A stretch of 64,000 nucleotides of DNA from an uncultured Rothia sp. GTDB taxonomy: Bacteria > Actinomycetota > Actinomycetes > Actinomycetales > Micrococcaceae. A program made the translations under genes and the position numbers. How positions within the stretch are numbered: the first letter of the stretch is position 1; the number at the start of each line of letters is the position of its first letter. Shown here in pieces: positions 1-8,328 of this stretch. The notes under the pieces are model-generated. The model saw only the letters and a list, made by a program, of their open reading frames with translations, did no database searches and had not been told where the DNA came from. The stretch is from assembly GCA_946221065.1 (NCBI GenBank), contig CAMIIO010000004.1:1-64000 (forward strand). Direction: 5' to 3'.

Positions 1-59
1 ACTCGAACCTAGAATGACGGTACCAGAAACCGTTGTGTTGCCAATTACACCATATCCCA
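1..59 (-). tRNA. tRNA-Gln (anticodon CUG), 3' end cut by window edge
   Basis: On the minus strand a tRNA begins at 59 with TGGGATA (acceptor arm), then TG and a D-stem GTGT/ACAC. The anticodon stem ACGGT/ACCGT closes the loop TTCTGGT, so the anticodon is CUG (Gln, codon CAG). A variable region and the start of the T-arm (TAGGTTCGAGT) follow before the window ends, so the 3' acceptor half is missing here. It would be transcribed away from gltX, in the same direction, with a hairpin terminator between them. Confidence 0.9.
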
Positions 60-435
60 CTATTGTTGCGAGCTTTGGAAATTTCTTTCCTGCGCCCTTG
101 CAACGAGTAATAACTCTATACGAGGTTTTCCTTCTTCGCAAATCAAAAATTATAGACTTATCTCACACTTGGTATCTGTGAGGGTAGTTTCCCCTGTAAT
201 TGCGCGACTTTACACCAAAAATCTCTAGAAAAAATTTAGCGAACTTCTTTCACCCAGCAGTGAGAGAAGAATATATCCGCACCAGCGATAGCACCAGATT
301 CTCTCACCGCCATTTCAGCGGCAACATTAGGAGATGAAGCTCATAAACAGCGAGGCGGAATACTCACGGAGTATTCCGCCTCGCCAGCTTATTCCGAGCA
401 TCGTGTTTTGCTAAACACCGTACTCGATAATTTAT
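60..435. other. intergenic region between gltX and tRNA-Gln
   Basis: About 375 bases without a convincing gene. It holds the gltX terminator hairpin (351-383) and an AT-rich stretch around 130-240 that may carry the tRNA-Gln promoter, but I could not settle on a -35/-10 pair. No reading frame here has a start, ribosome-binding site and codon use that persuade me. Confidence 0.5.
351..383 (-). terminator. hairpin terminator downstream of gltX
   Basis: A perfect 15-bp stem, CGAGGCGGAATACTC (351-365) with GAGTATTCCGCCTCG (369-383), closes a 3-base loop. It begins about 50 bases past the gltX stop. The downstream tract on the minus strand (CTGTTTATG) is only weakly U-rich. Confidence 0.65.
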
Positions 436-1956
436 TTACGCCTGAGTCAGTTCCGCACGTAGAGCACGCAGACGGTTCAGGGTAGATTCCTTACCCAAAA
501 TCTCCATGGACTCGAAAAGGGGTGGGCTCACCTTCGCGCCGGAAACCGCGGTACGCAACGGACCAAAGGCCAAGCGGGGTTTGATGCCCAACTCATCCAC
601 AATCGCGGTACGCAACACGGATTGAATCGGCTCGGCAGTGAAGTCATCGAGTGGTTCAAGCACCGCAATCGCGGCGTCGAGCACCTGGGGTGCCGATTCC
701 TTGAGTTGCTTGCGGGCATCGTCCTGAATCTGAATCTCGGCGTCTTCTTTGAAGAGGAAGCCCAGCAACCCGGGAGCTTCACCCAAGAGCTGCATACGTT
801 CCTGAACTAGTGGCGCTGCCTCGGTGAGAATTTGCTGTTCGCGTTCAGTCAGTTCGGAGAAGGTACCAGCAGAGACAAGGTCTTTCGCCTTCAGATACCA
901 CACCAGGCGGTCACGGAAGTCCTCGGCACCGAGCAAACGAATGTGCGAACCATTGATTGCTTCTGCCTTCTTCACATCAAACCGCGCCGGGTTAGCCAGC
1001 ACGTCTTTGACGTCAAAGTTCGCCACAAGATCATCGATGCTAAACACATCCTGATCATGTGAGAGCGACCAACCCAACAGTGCCAAATAGTTCAGCAGGC
1101 CCTCCTTGATAAAACCGGCTTCCTGGAGCAGGAAGAGGTTAGATTCGGGATCGCGCTTAGAGAGCTTCTTATTGCCCTGGCCCATCACATACGGCAGGTG
1201 ACCGAAGTCGGGGATGAACTGCGCCACGCCAATCTCAACCAGTGCGCGGTACAGCGCAATCTGGCGCGGAGTGGAGGAGAGCAAATCTTCACCGCGCAAC
1301 ACATGGGTAATACCCATGAGGGCGTCGTCCACCGGGTTCACCAGCGTGTACAGTGGCTTGCCGTTGGCGCGTACGACGACGTAGTCCGGCACGCTACCGG
1401 CACGGAACGTAATTTCCCCACGCACTAAATCATTGAAGGTGATGTCTTCATCGGGCATCCGTAAACGGAGCACCGGCTCACGGCCTTCGGCGCGGTATGC
1501 TTGCTTCTGTTCTTCGGTCAGATCACGATCAAAGTTATCGTAACCCAGCTTGGGGTCTTCGCCCTTAGCGCGGTGACGTTCTTCTACCTCGGCAGGAGTG
1601 GAAAAATCTTCGTACACGTAGCCACCGGCTATAAGCTTTTCGATGACTTCCTGGTACTTATCGCCCCGCTGGGACTGGCGGTATGGCTCGTGCGGGCCGC
1701 CCACGCCCACACCCTCATCCCACTCAATACCTAGCCAGTGCAGAGAATCCAAAACCTGCTGGAAGGACTCTTCGGAGTCACGGGCGGCGTCGGTATCTTC
1801 AATACGGAAGATGAGCTTACCGCCGGTGTGACGAGCGTACGCCCAGTTAAACAGTGCGGTGCGCACCATACCAACGTGCGGGGTGCCGGTGGGCGAAGGG
1901 CAAAAGCGGACGCGGGTTTCGCTGGGATCGTTGAGCTTTACCGTGTAGTCGGTCAT
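436..1956 (-). CDS. gltX: glutamyl-tRNA synthetase
   Basis: 506 aa class I aminoacyl-tRNA synthetase that charges tRNA-Glu with glutamate in the cytoplasm. The Rossmann-fold signature HVGM is at residues 27-30, and the KMSKS-type loop is KLSKR at 264-268. The C-terminal third is the helical anticodon-binding region, and the length is normal for bacterial GluRS. Many Actinobacteria lack GlnRS and make Gln-tRNA by amidating Glu-tRNA-Gln, so this enzyme may be non-discriminating; that is inferred from the lineage, not seen here. The gene follows a fumarylacetoacetate-hydrolase-like gene on the same strand (65 bases between) and is probably co-transcribed with it. Confidence 0.97.
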   Translation of the reverse strand: MTDYTVKLNDPSETRVRFCPSPTGTPHVGMVRTALFNWAYARHTGGKLIFRIEDTDAARDSEESFQQVLDSLHWLGIEWDEGVGVGGPHEPYRQSQRGDKYQEVIEKLIAGGYVYEDFSTPAEVEERHRAKGEDPKLGYDNFDRDLTEEQKQAYRAEGREPVLRLRMPDEDITFNDLVRGEITFRAGSVPDYVVVRANGKPLYTLVNPVDDALMGITHVLRGEDLLSSTPRQIALYRALVEIGVAQFIPDFGHLPYVMGQGNKKLSKRDPESNLFLLQEAGFIKEGLLNYLALLGWSLSHDQDVFSIDDLVANFDVKDVLANPARFDVKKAEAINGSHIRLLGAEDFRDRLVWYLKAKDLVSAGTFSELTEREQQILTEAAPLVQERMQLLGEAPGLLGFLFKEDAEIQIQDDARKQLKESAPQVLDAAIAVLEPLDDFTAEPIQSVLRTAIVDELGIKPRLAFGPLRTAVSGAKVSPPLFESMEILGKESTLNRLRALRAELTQA

Positions 1957-2021
1957 GTTCAGTTTTCACAACTCTTTCTTTAAACGGAGAAAATTTTGGG
2001 GGAACGTTAGTATGTCTAAGT

Positions 2022-2795
2022 TTAGCGGCGAAAGGTATTGTCGAGAGCACCAATGCCCTCGACCTCAATTTCAACTTCGTTGCCTTCTTCAACCTGACCC
2101 ACTCCCGCCGGGGTTCCGGTCAGAATAACGTCTCCCGGTAGCAGTGTAAAGCCTTCCGAAATCGCGGAAATTAGCTCCACCACCGAAAAAATCATGTCGG
2201 CGGTGGTTCCATCTTGTTTGAGGTCGCCATCAACCCAGGTTTGAATCTGCAAATCATCTGTATCCAGCTCGGTCTGGATCCAGGGGCCGAGCGGGCAAGC
2301 GCCATCAAAACCTTTAGCGCGGGTCCATTGCAGGTCGGTTTGCTGGGCGTCACGGGCAGTGAGGTCATTGGCTACGGTGTACCCAAAAATCACCTCGGGA
2401 ACCCGCTCAACAGGCACCGATTTGGCAATACGTCCAATCACCACTGCAAGCTCCCCTTCGAAAGACACGTTTTCTGACCAGTCGGGCAGGGTAATCGGAT
2501 CGTTTGGGCCCACAACGGAAGTGTTCGGCTTCAAAAAGTATTGCGGAGTAGTGGGCGCCTCATTACCCAGCTCGCTAGCGTGATCGTGCCAGTTACGAGC
2601 CACACCAATCACCTTAGAACGCGGAATAATAGGTGAGAGCAGGCGCACCTCATCAAGCTGGTAGGTTTTCCCGGTAGGCTGCACCCCCATATAGAATGGG
2701 TCGCCGGCAAGCACGGTGAGAGTTTCTTCTCCCTCGCCGCCATCAACGAGACCAAAGTGCAGTTGATCTTCAACAGTAAATCGAGCAATTCGCAT
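2022..2795 (-). CDS. fumarylacetoacetate hydrolase family protein
   Basis: 257 aa from the ATG at 2795. An earlier in-frame start at 2846 would add 17 residues that do not look like the family N-terminus, whereas MRIARF is the usual beginning. The acidic metal site is visible as FEGELAVVIG (ExE) and the later ANDLTARD, and the C-terminus has the conserved GDVILTGTPAGVG. Members split or decarboxylate C-C bonds in 2-oxo acid or acylpyruvate substrates (for example oxaloacetate decarboxylase or 2-hydroxyhepta-2,4-diene-1,7-dioate isomerase types). The exact substrate cannot be read from sequence. It sits directly upstream of gltX, a pairing I recall from other Actinobacteria. Confidence 0.85.
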   Translation of the reverse strand: MRIARFTVEDQLHFGLVDGGEGEETLTVLAGDPFYMGVQPTGKTYQLDEVRLLSPIIPRSKVIGVARNWHDHASELGNEAPTTPQYFLKPNTSVVGPNDPITLPDWSENVSFEGELAVVIGRIAKSVPVERVPEVIFGYTVANDLTARDAQQTDLQWTRAKGFDGACPLGPWIQTELDTDDLQIQTWVDGDLKQDGTTADMIFSVVELISAISEGFTLLPGDVILTGTPAGVGQVEEGNEVEIEVEGIGALDNTFRR

Positions 2796-2846
2796 AGTCT
2801 CTAGGCTACCGTGTGCGCGGGCACGGTAGAAGTTAGCAGAATACAA

Positions 2847-2893
2847 GGTTTTTCACACAGCACAAGGTAAGCTCATGCACTGCGTGAAAAACC
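2847..2893 (-). terminator. hairpin downstream of ilvE
   Basis: GGTTTTTCAC plus CAG (2847-2860) pairs with CTG plus GTGAAAAACC (2880-2893), with one mismatch and a 19-base loop. It lies 26 bases past the ilvE stop and upstream of the FAH-family gene. The stem is AT-rich rather than GC-rich, so the call is moderate. Confidence 0.5.
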
Positions 2894-2918
2894 CTCCCGT
2901 TCTCCGCCAAGAACCTGT

Positions 2919-4016
2919 TTAGACTAGCTTCACCAACCAGTGATGCGGATCTTGCACAGTGCCGGTCTGGATACCTACAAGCTCATCGCGCAAAGACTGA
3001 GAAATTTCGCCAAAACCATCAAACGCTGCGGGAAGCTCAAAGTCTTCGGCAATCAGCCTGCCAAAGGGGGCTACCACGGCAGCAGTGCCACAGGCAGCAA
3101 CTTCGGTGAGTGACCCATCCTCTAAGGAGTGCTTCCACTCATCTAAAGTGAATTTACGTTCTTCCACGGTCATGCCACGATCCTGGGCTAGCTGTAGAAG
3201 CGAACGGCGGGTAATTCCCTCCAGAATCGTTCCGGTCAGTTCGGGAGTGACAATCTTGTTCTCTTTACCAAAAACAAAGAACACATTCATGCCGCCCAAT
3301 TCTTCAATGGCATCATCGCGGTTAGGGTCTTTGAAAATCACCTGCTGGCAACCGTGTGCTTCCGCTTCAATCTGCCCCATCATCGCCGCCGCATAGTTAC
3401 CACCGCACTTGGCAAAGCCTGTTCCACCCACTCCGGCACGAGCGTATTTGGTAGAGAGCCAAATATTGACGGGCTTGGGGCTACCAAAATAATTTCCGGC
3501 AGGAGAAGCAATCACCAAAAACTTCACCTGGTGAGAGGGGCGCACACCCAGGTACGCCTCGGTAGCAATCATAAACGGACGCAGATACAGCGCCTCACCC
3601 TCGCCGCTAGGAACCCATTTTTCGTCAATGGCTACGAGCTGCTTGAGCGACTCCACAAAGAGCTCTTCGGGAAGCTCCGGTAAGGCTAGGCGTCGCGCCG
3701 AAGCCTGCAAACGCTTGGCGTTATCTTCGGGACGGAACGTGTACACCGAACCATCTTCGTGCCGGTATGCTTTAATACCCTCAAAGATTTCCTGGCCATA
3801 GTGCAACACTGCAGCCGCCGGATCTAAGCTCAGCGGACCGTAAGGAATCACCTTGGCATCGGACCACTGCCCACCGCCGTCATAGGTGCCGTTCCACTCG
3901 ATAGAAACCATGTGGTCAGTGAAATGATTACCGAAGCCGGGGTTGGCAAGGATCTTCTCACGCTCGGCGTCACTGGCAGGATGGGGGTTACGTTCTACGG
4001 AAAACTCAAGACTCAT
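2919..4016 (-). CDS. ilvE: branched-chain amino acid aminotransferase
   Basis: 365 aa fold-type IV PLP enzyme that interconverts leucine, isoleucine and valine with their 2-oxo acids, using glutamate/2-oxoglutarate. The PLP lysine is K203 in the motif FAKCGGNYAA. YGPLSLDPAAAVLHYGQEIFEG near residues 59-80 is typical of the longer actinobacterial and eukaryotic BCAT subgroup, as is the overall length. It lies beside leuB and in the same window as ilvB-ilvN-ilvC, so several steps of branched-chain biosynthesis are clustered here without being one operon. A weak hairpin separates it from leuB. Confidence 0.95.
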   Translation of the reverse strand: MSLEFSVERNPHPASDAEREKILANPGFGNHFTDHMVSIEWNGTYDGGGQWSDAKVIPYGPLSLDPAAAVLHYGQEIFEGIKAYRHEDGSVYTFRPEDNAKRLQASARRLALPELPEELFVESLKQLVAIDEKWVPSGEGEALYLRPFMIATEAYLGVRPSHQVKFLVIASPAGNYFGSPKPVNIWLSTKYARAGVGGTGFAKCGGNYAAAMMGQIEAEAHGCQQVIFKDPNRDDAIEELGGMNVFFVFGKENKIVTPELTGTILEGITRRSLLQLAQDRGMTVEERKFTLDEWKHSLEDGSLTEVAACGTAAVVAPFGRLIAEDFELPAAFDGFGEISQSLRDELVGIQTGTVQDPHHWLVKLV

Positions 4017-4140
4017 GAGATTCTCTTCCTTCTAGCTCTTCGATTCTTGACGCCGTGGCTAGCTCCTTCTTAACCAAAGAGTTTACTGGCTCACAGCGTT
4101 GGTCTAATACTGAGTGTAGCGAATAGAAAATTGGAAAGAA

Positions 4141-4157
4141 GGGCAAGAGTTATGCCC
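4141..4157 (-). terminator. weak hairpin after leuB
   Basis: On the minus strand GGGCA and TGCCC form a 5-bp stem followed by TTCTTTCC, about 20 bases past the leuB stop. It is short, and a terminator role is only possible. Confidence 0.3.
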
Positions 4158-4175
4158 CTCCCAATCCACAACCCG

Positions 4176-5240
4176 CTAAGACTGCTGGACACGAGCGACG
4201 ATATCGTCACCTATCTGTTCAGTGGAACGCTCCCGCGCCGCATTTTCTTTGAGGTCTTGCTCCACGGCCTCTTCGATAAGTTGCGCGCCGGCGTCCTGCC
4301 CCACATGGCGAAGGAGCATTGCCGCCGCCAGAATAGTAGCGGTGGGATTAGCAATATTCTGACCGGCAATATCCGGTGCGGACCCATGAACGGGCTCAAA
4401 CATGGATGGGAAGGTACGATCGGCATTAATATTTCCGCACGCCGCCAAACCAATACCACCGGTAATCGCACCTGCTTGGTCGGTAAGAATATCGCCAAAG
4501 AGGTTATCGGTAACAATCACGTCAAAGCGTGCAGGATCTGTAGTGAGGTAAATAGTTGCCGCATCAATATGGCAGTAGTCGGTAGTCACCTCGGGGTACT
4601 CCTGTGCGATGTGATTGACAAGGCGCGTATAGAGCTGACCGGCGTTCACTAGCACGTTAGTCTTATGAATCAAGGTGAGCTTCTTGCGTTCGCGGGACTG
4701 CGCCAGTTCAAAAGCGTAACGCACCAAACGTTCAATGCCGTGAGCAGTGTTGAGCGAAACCTCGGTGGCAACTTCTGCCGGAGTACCCTTACGGAGCACT
4801 CCCCCGTTACCGGCATACGGACCCTCAGTACCTTCTCGAACGACAACAAAGTCGATGTCGCCGGGATGAGCCAGCGGAGAAACCGCGCCGGGGTACAGGC
4901 GGGCGGGGCGCAAATTAATAAAGTGATCAAAAGAGAAACGAAGCTTAAGCAACATATCCCGTTCAATCAGACCTGACGGAATCTCGTTAGAACGCGGATC
5001 CGCACCTACTGCACCAAAAAGAATGGCGTCGTGCTGTTTGAGGGCGTCCATAGTCTCTTCAGAGAGCGTTTCGCCGGTCTTGAGCCAGTGCTCTGCTCCC
5101 AGCGAGTACGAGGTCTTATCCAGAGTAAAACCCTGAACATTGGCGACGGCGTCCAGCACGCGCTCCGCCTGGGCCACGATTTCCGGGCCAATGCCGTCAC
5201 CGGGAATGATTGCGAGGTTAATAGAACGAGATTCAGTCAT
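4176..5240 (-). CDS. leuB: 3-isopropylmalate dehydrogenase
   Basis: 354 aa from the ATG at 5240, which has GGAAG just upstream. A longer frame to 5297 adds 19 residues before MTESRSINLAIIPGDGIG and is less likely. The enzyme oxidises and decarboxylates 3-isopropylmalate with NAD+ to 2-oxoisocaproate in leucine synthesis. Seen motifs are the N-terminal IPGDGIGPEI, the substrate arginines in RFSFDHFINLRPARLYPG, the Asp-rich metal site VTDNLFGDILTDQAG, and the NAD loop EPVHGSAPDIAGQNIANP. Its start region is divergent from the histidine kinase gene; the shared 202-base gap holds the 18-bp palindrome at 5353-5370. Confidence 0.95.
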   Translation of the reverse strand: MTESRSINLAIIPGDGIGPEIVAQAERVLDAVANVQGFTLDKTSYSLGAEHWLKTGETLSEETMDALKQHDAILFGAVGADPRSNEIPSGLIERDMLLKLRFSFDHFINLRPARLYPGAVSPLAHPGDIDFVVVREGTEGPYAGNGGVLRKGTPAEVATEVSLNTAHGIERLVRYAFELAQSRERKKLTLIHKTNVLVNAGQLYTRLVNHIAQEYPEVTTDYCHIDAATIYLTTDPARFDVIVTDNLFGDILTDQAGAITGGIGLAACGNINADRTFPSMFEPVHGSAPDIAGQNIANPTATILAAAMLLRHVGQDAGAQLIEEAVEQDLKENAARERSTEQIGDDIVARVQQS

Positions 5241-5352
5241 ACTTCCACGGTAATACGGCTCTTCGGGGCGCGGTAAAGCCTGCCGCCGCAGTCTCATATT
5301 CTGATAATTGCGAAAAGATACCTCTCAAAATTTTTAGTTCTTTACTGGGCAC

Positions 5353-5370
5353 CTCATACCGCGGTATGAG
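5353..5370. promoter_or_regulatory. 18-bp perfect palindrome, copy 1 (putative response-regulator operator)
   Basis: CTCATACCGCGGTATGAG is its own reverse complement. It ends 72 bases before the GTG of the histidine kinase gene and lies 113 bases upstream of leuB, which is divergent. The identical 18 bases (19 with the preceding C) recur at 7443-7460 upstream of the ABC transporter. Two-fold symmetry and placement suit a dimeric NarL/FixJ-type regulator such as the one encoded at 6706-7395. Binding is inferred. Confidence 0.75.
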
Positions 5371-5400
5371 TTTGAGCGGCACTCTGAGTGCAGGTCAGTC

Positions 5401-5427
5401 AGGAACTATCTATTCTAGATAGTTCCT
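5401..5427. promoter_or_regulatory. 12-bp perfect inverted repeat before histidine kinase gene
   Basis: AGGAACTATCTA (5401-5412) and TAGATAGTTCCT (5416-5427) flank TTC. The repeat ends 15 bases before the kinase start and overlaps a possible -10 (TATTCT, 5411-5416). It could be an operator or a hairpin in the 5' untranslated region. No U-tract follows, so it is not a convincing terminator. Confidence 0.5.
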
Positions 5428-5442
5428 GTTTACGATGAAGAC

Positions 5443-6684
5443 GTGTCTTTAAATCCACCACAGCGAACTTTCGTGCAGCGGCATCGTCGCGGACTCAGCG
5501 CGACCGTCATTGCTCTCTTGCAATTTTTAACGCTCCCGCCGGCTATAGCTGTGGCGTCAAGCGCTCAATCTCAGGGGTGGTGGGCATTTTCTCTCTTCAC
5601 GGTAGTTACCTCTGCCCTGTATTGGCGTCATGGTGCTCCTTTACGTGTGCTGACTGTGGTGGTGGCGGGCATGGGGCTCTCACTCTTCTTGAAATATCCG
5701 TTATTTATGGCATGGTGGCCCGCACCGTGGATGGTTTACCATTTTGCCCGCTATGGAACGCTCAAGCAACGTAAGGCTTTACTTATAGGTGGCTTACTCG
5801 CGTCGGTTGTCGGCGGAGCATATTCTTTGCGATTTCTAGCTGCCTACTCGTGGACCCTTCCCGAGCTACTAGTTTTCTGGTTCATCATGACCTTCATGTG
5901 CGCCACCTTCGTGGTGGTGTCCTGGCTCATCGGCAATACTCTGCGCCTGGGAGAGTTGCGGCAATTGCAGCTCGAAGAACGCGCTCGCCGATTAGAGCAT
6001 GAACGCGAGCAAGAACGCCGTCTGGCTGCACAGGACGAGCGTTCCCGTATTGCCCGGGAAATGCACGATATTGTGGCTCATTCGCTCTCCAGCATTATTT
6101 CGCTCTCCGACGGAGCGCAGTACGCAGGGCATGCCCAACGAGCTACCGAACACAAAGATTTTGTACCCGTTGAGGCTCAGGCCCTTGCCACCATTTCTGA
6201 TGCCGCCCGCGATGCGCTGAGCCAGATGCGGCAGCTCCTGGGAGTACTCCGCACGGATGAGGCCACCGCCTTTGAGCCCCTTCCTGCCATCCACAATATT
6301 CCACAACTCATCGAACACATGCAGCGGCTGGGGTTTTGTGTAGACTATTCCGGCATGGCAGAAGACGCCGATATCCTTGAACGTCTCCCCCACGGAGCCG
6401 AACTCACAACCTACCGCGTGGTACAAGAAGCGCTCACCAACATCACTAAACATGCCCCGCGCACACCCCACGTGTGGGTCGAACTGAACTCTACCCACAA
6501 CGGTCTTCAAATCTGCGTTGAGAACGCTCCGTCCGCTCATTCCGAAGCGCCCGTTCCTGGCTCACGGCGCGGTATGCTCGGAATGCGCGAGCGCATCAAC
6601 CTGTATCACGGCACGCTACACTACGGCGAATTGCCTTCGGGTGGTTTTCGTGTAGAGGCTTTAATCCCCGTTGTTTCCCGTTAG
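5443..6684 (+). CDS. sensor histidine kinase, NarL/DesK-type
   Basis: 413 aa, GTG start. Residues about 18-165 form five or six hydrophobic membrane segments with little extracytoplasmic sequence, followed by a charged helix (about 167-200). The HisKA_3 dimerisation box is DERSRIAREMHDIVAHSL, with H208 the predicted phospho-acceptor. The ATPase domain shows an N-box (VVQEALTNITKHA) and a G-box (RRGMLGMRERI). It should phosphorylate the regulator encoded 21 bases downstream. The small sensor domain fits kinases that sense membrane or envelope stress through their transmembrane segments, as in the LiaS/DesK group. The signal here is unknown, but the adjacent FtsX-type exporter makes an antimicrobial or envelope-stress cue plausible. 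Confidence 0.92.
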   Translation: MSLNPPQRTFVQRHRRGLSATVIALLQFLTLPPAIAVASSAQSQGWWAFSLFTVVTSALYWRHGAPLRVLTVVVAGMGLSLFLKYPLFMAWWPAPWMVYHFARYGTLKQRKALLIGGLLASVVGGAYSLRFLAAYSWTLPELLVFWFIMTFMCATFVVVSWLIGNTLRLGELRQLQLEERARRLEHEREQERRLAAQDERSRIAREMHDIVAHSLSSIISLSDGAQYAGHAQRATEHKDFVPVEAQALATISDAARDALSQMRQLLGVLRTDEATAFEPLPAIHNIPQLIEHMQRLGFCVDYSGMAEDADILERLPHGAELTTYRVVQEALTNITKHAPRTPHVWVELNSTHNGLQICVENAPSAHSEAPVPGSRRGMLGMRERINLYHGTLHYGELPSGGFRVEALIPVVSR

Positions 6685-6705
6685 AGTCTGTTAGAAGGAG
6701 TATCT

Positions 6706-7395
6706 ATGTCTGCCGATTCGATCTCGGTTGCTGTCATCGATGATCAATTATTGGTACGTTCTGGGCTGAGTATGCTCATTAACTCCCAACCCGATATTAC
6801 GGTGGTGGGCGAAGCCGCCGATGGTGCCGCGGCCGTGAAGCTGGTACGCCGGCTAGTTAGGCAAAGCCAGGGGCCCGACGTCGTCATGATGGACGTGCGG
6901 ATGCCTACTCTTAACGGTTTGGAAGCAGCCCGGCAGATTCTTGAATTGACCGAGCATACCAAAATTATTATGCTGACCACTTTTGATATTGATGAGTATG
7001 TCTTTGAGGCGATTCAATTAGGTGCTAGTGGGTTCTTGTTGAAAGATGCGCCGCCGGAGGATCTGCTCAACGCTATTCGTACCGTACACCGCGGGGACGG
7101 TGTGATTGCGCCGTCGGCAACCAAACGATTGATGGAAAATATGGTGCCGTTGCTTGCTTCGTCTGCGCAACCGGTTGAAGTCAAACATCGACAGGAAATT
7201 GCCTCCCTGACTGCACGCGAGCGGGAAGTTCTAGAATTGGTAGCTGCGGGGCTGACTAATGGTGAAATCTGTGCTCGGTTGTTTCTCTCCGAAGCGACGG
7301 TGAAAACGCATATTTCGCATATTTTGGCGAAGCTGAGTGCGCGAGATCGTGTGCAGGCGGTAATTATGGCGTATGAAGCGGGGTTGGTTTCATAG
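6706..7395 (+). CDS. response regulator, NarL/FixJ family
   Basis: 229 aa. The receiver domain has the acidic pair in VIDDQ (12-13), the phospho-acceptor D63 in VVMMDVRMP, and the conserved lysine in GFLLKDAPPEDLL. The output domain is a LuxR-type helix-turn-helix (LTAREREVLELVAAGLTNGEI...TVKTHISHILAKL). AGAAGGAG precedes the start, and the gene is almost certainly co-transcribed with the kinase. NarL-type regulators bind as dimers to inverted repeats, so the twin 18-bp palindromes at 5353 and 7443 are natural target candidates: one before its own operon and one before the ABC transporter operon. Confidence 0.95.
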   Translation: MSADSISVAVIDDQLLVRSGLSMLINSQPDITVVGEAADGAAAVKLVRRLVRQSQGPDVVMMDVRMPTLNGLEAARQILELTEHTKIIMLTTFDIDEYVFEAIQLGASGFLLKDAPPEDLLNAIRTVHRGDGVIAPSATKRLMENMVPLLASSAQPVEVKHRQEIASLTAREREVLELVAAGLTNGEICARLFLSEATVKTHISHILAKLSARDRVQAVIMAYEAGLVS

Positions 7396-7442
7396 ATCGC
7401 CTAGCTACGGTGAATAAGCGGTTGGACGGGCAGAAAAGGGGC

Positions 7443-7460
7443 CTCATACCGCGGTATGAG
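7443..7460. promoter_or_regulatory. 18-bp perfect palindrome, copy 2 (putative response-regulator operator)
   Basis: The same CTCATACCGCGGTATGAG as at 5353-5370, placed after the response regulator stop and 77 bases before the ABC ATPase start. The near-equal distance to the two downstream start codons (72 and 77 bases) suggests that the site has the same position relative to each promoter. Confidence 0.75.
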
Positions 7461-7537
7461 AGCGGGACGAAAAATAGATGTCGGGTTTAAAACTACGGGT
7501 TGATGTGTTCTGTTGATAAAAGTTTGAAGATAGAATT

Positions 7538-8326
7538 ATGACATCAACATCAGCCTTTTCTCCGGAACATTCACCGTCTTCTACCCCGTGCGAGCGCATT
7601 GCCATTAAAGCTCGTTCGCTTTCTAAAACCTATCATCAGGGGGCGATGAAGGTTACCGCGCTCTCCCCCACTTACCTCGATATTCCCAGCGGAAAATTTA
7701 TTGCCATCATGGGTCCTTCAGGATCGGGTAAGTCTACTTTGCTCCACGTGCTCTCCACGCTTGATGCGCCGGACGAGGTGCCGGGCAGTTCTTTGCAAAT
7801 TGGCGGAGTGGAACTGCTGGATAAAAAAGATAACGAACTTTCCCATTTTCGAGCAGAGAAAATCGGGTTTATTTTCCAGTCTTTCAATCTGCTTCCGGTG
7901 CTCACTGCCGAACAGAATATTGAGTTGCAGGCAGGACTTGCCGGTCAGCGCGTGGATAAGCTCTGGAAAGATCAGCTCATTCGTACCCTGGGTTTACAAG
8001 AACGGCTTAACCATTTGCCCCGGCAGCTCTCCGGTGGGCAACAGCAGCGTGTGGCAATTGCTCGCGCTTTGCTCTCTCGCCCGGAAGTAGTTTTTGCCGA
8101 TGAACCGACCGGAAACCTCGATACCGCCTCCGGTCAAGAGGTTTTGCGATTGCTTCAGAACTCCAGTCGGAAGTTTGGGCAAACAATTCTCATGGTCACC
8201 CATGATCCGGTGGCTGCTTCCTTTGCCGATTCGGTTCTTCTGCTCAAAGACGGCGAGCTGGCAGGAACCATTGAGCAGCCCTCTCGTGAATCTGTGCTCA
8301 ACGCTCTTGCCGAGTTAGGAGCATAA
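7538..8326 (+). CDS. ABC transporter ATP-binding protein, MacB/LolD type
   Basis: 262 aa nucleotide-binding subunit. Walker A is GPSGSGKS at 59-66, the Q-loop FIFQSFNLLP, the signature LSGGQQQRVAIARAL, Walker B VVFADEPTGNLD, and the H-loop MVTHDPVAA. The family pairs with FtsX-type permeases and drives mechanical or extrusive export across the envelope (MacB, LolCDE, BceAB). The permease gene begins two bases after its stop. The promoter region carries palindrome copy 2. No strong ribosome-binding site precedes the ATG. Substrate unknown; the link to the two-component system suggests detoxification or envelope maintenance. Confidence 0.93.
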   Translation: MTSTSAFSPEHSPSSTPCERIAIKARSLSKTYHQGAMKVTALSPTYLDIPSGKFIAIMGPSGSGKSTLLHVLSTLDAPDEVPGSSLQIGGVELLDKKDNELSHFRAEKIGFIFQSFNLLPVLTAEQNIELQAGLAGQRVDKLWKDQLIRTLGLQERLNHLPRQLSGGQQQRVAIARALLSRPEVVFADEPTGNLDTASGQEVLRLLQNSSRKFGQTILMVTHDPVAASFADSVLLLKDGELAGTIEQPSRESVLNALAELGA

Positions 8327-8328
8327 TC

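Noticed and set aside
351..383. The 15-bp inverted repeat as a mobile-element end
   Set aside because: Its place just after gltX and its 3-base loop fit a terminator; no second copy or transposase was seen.
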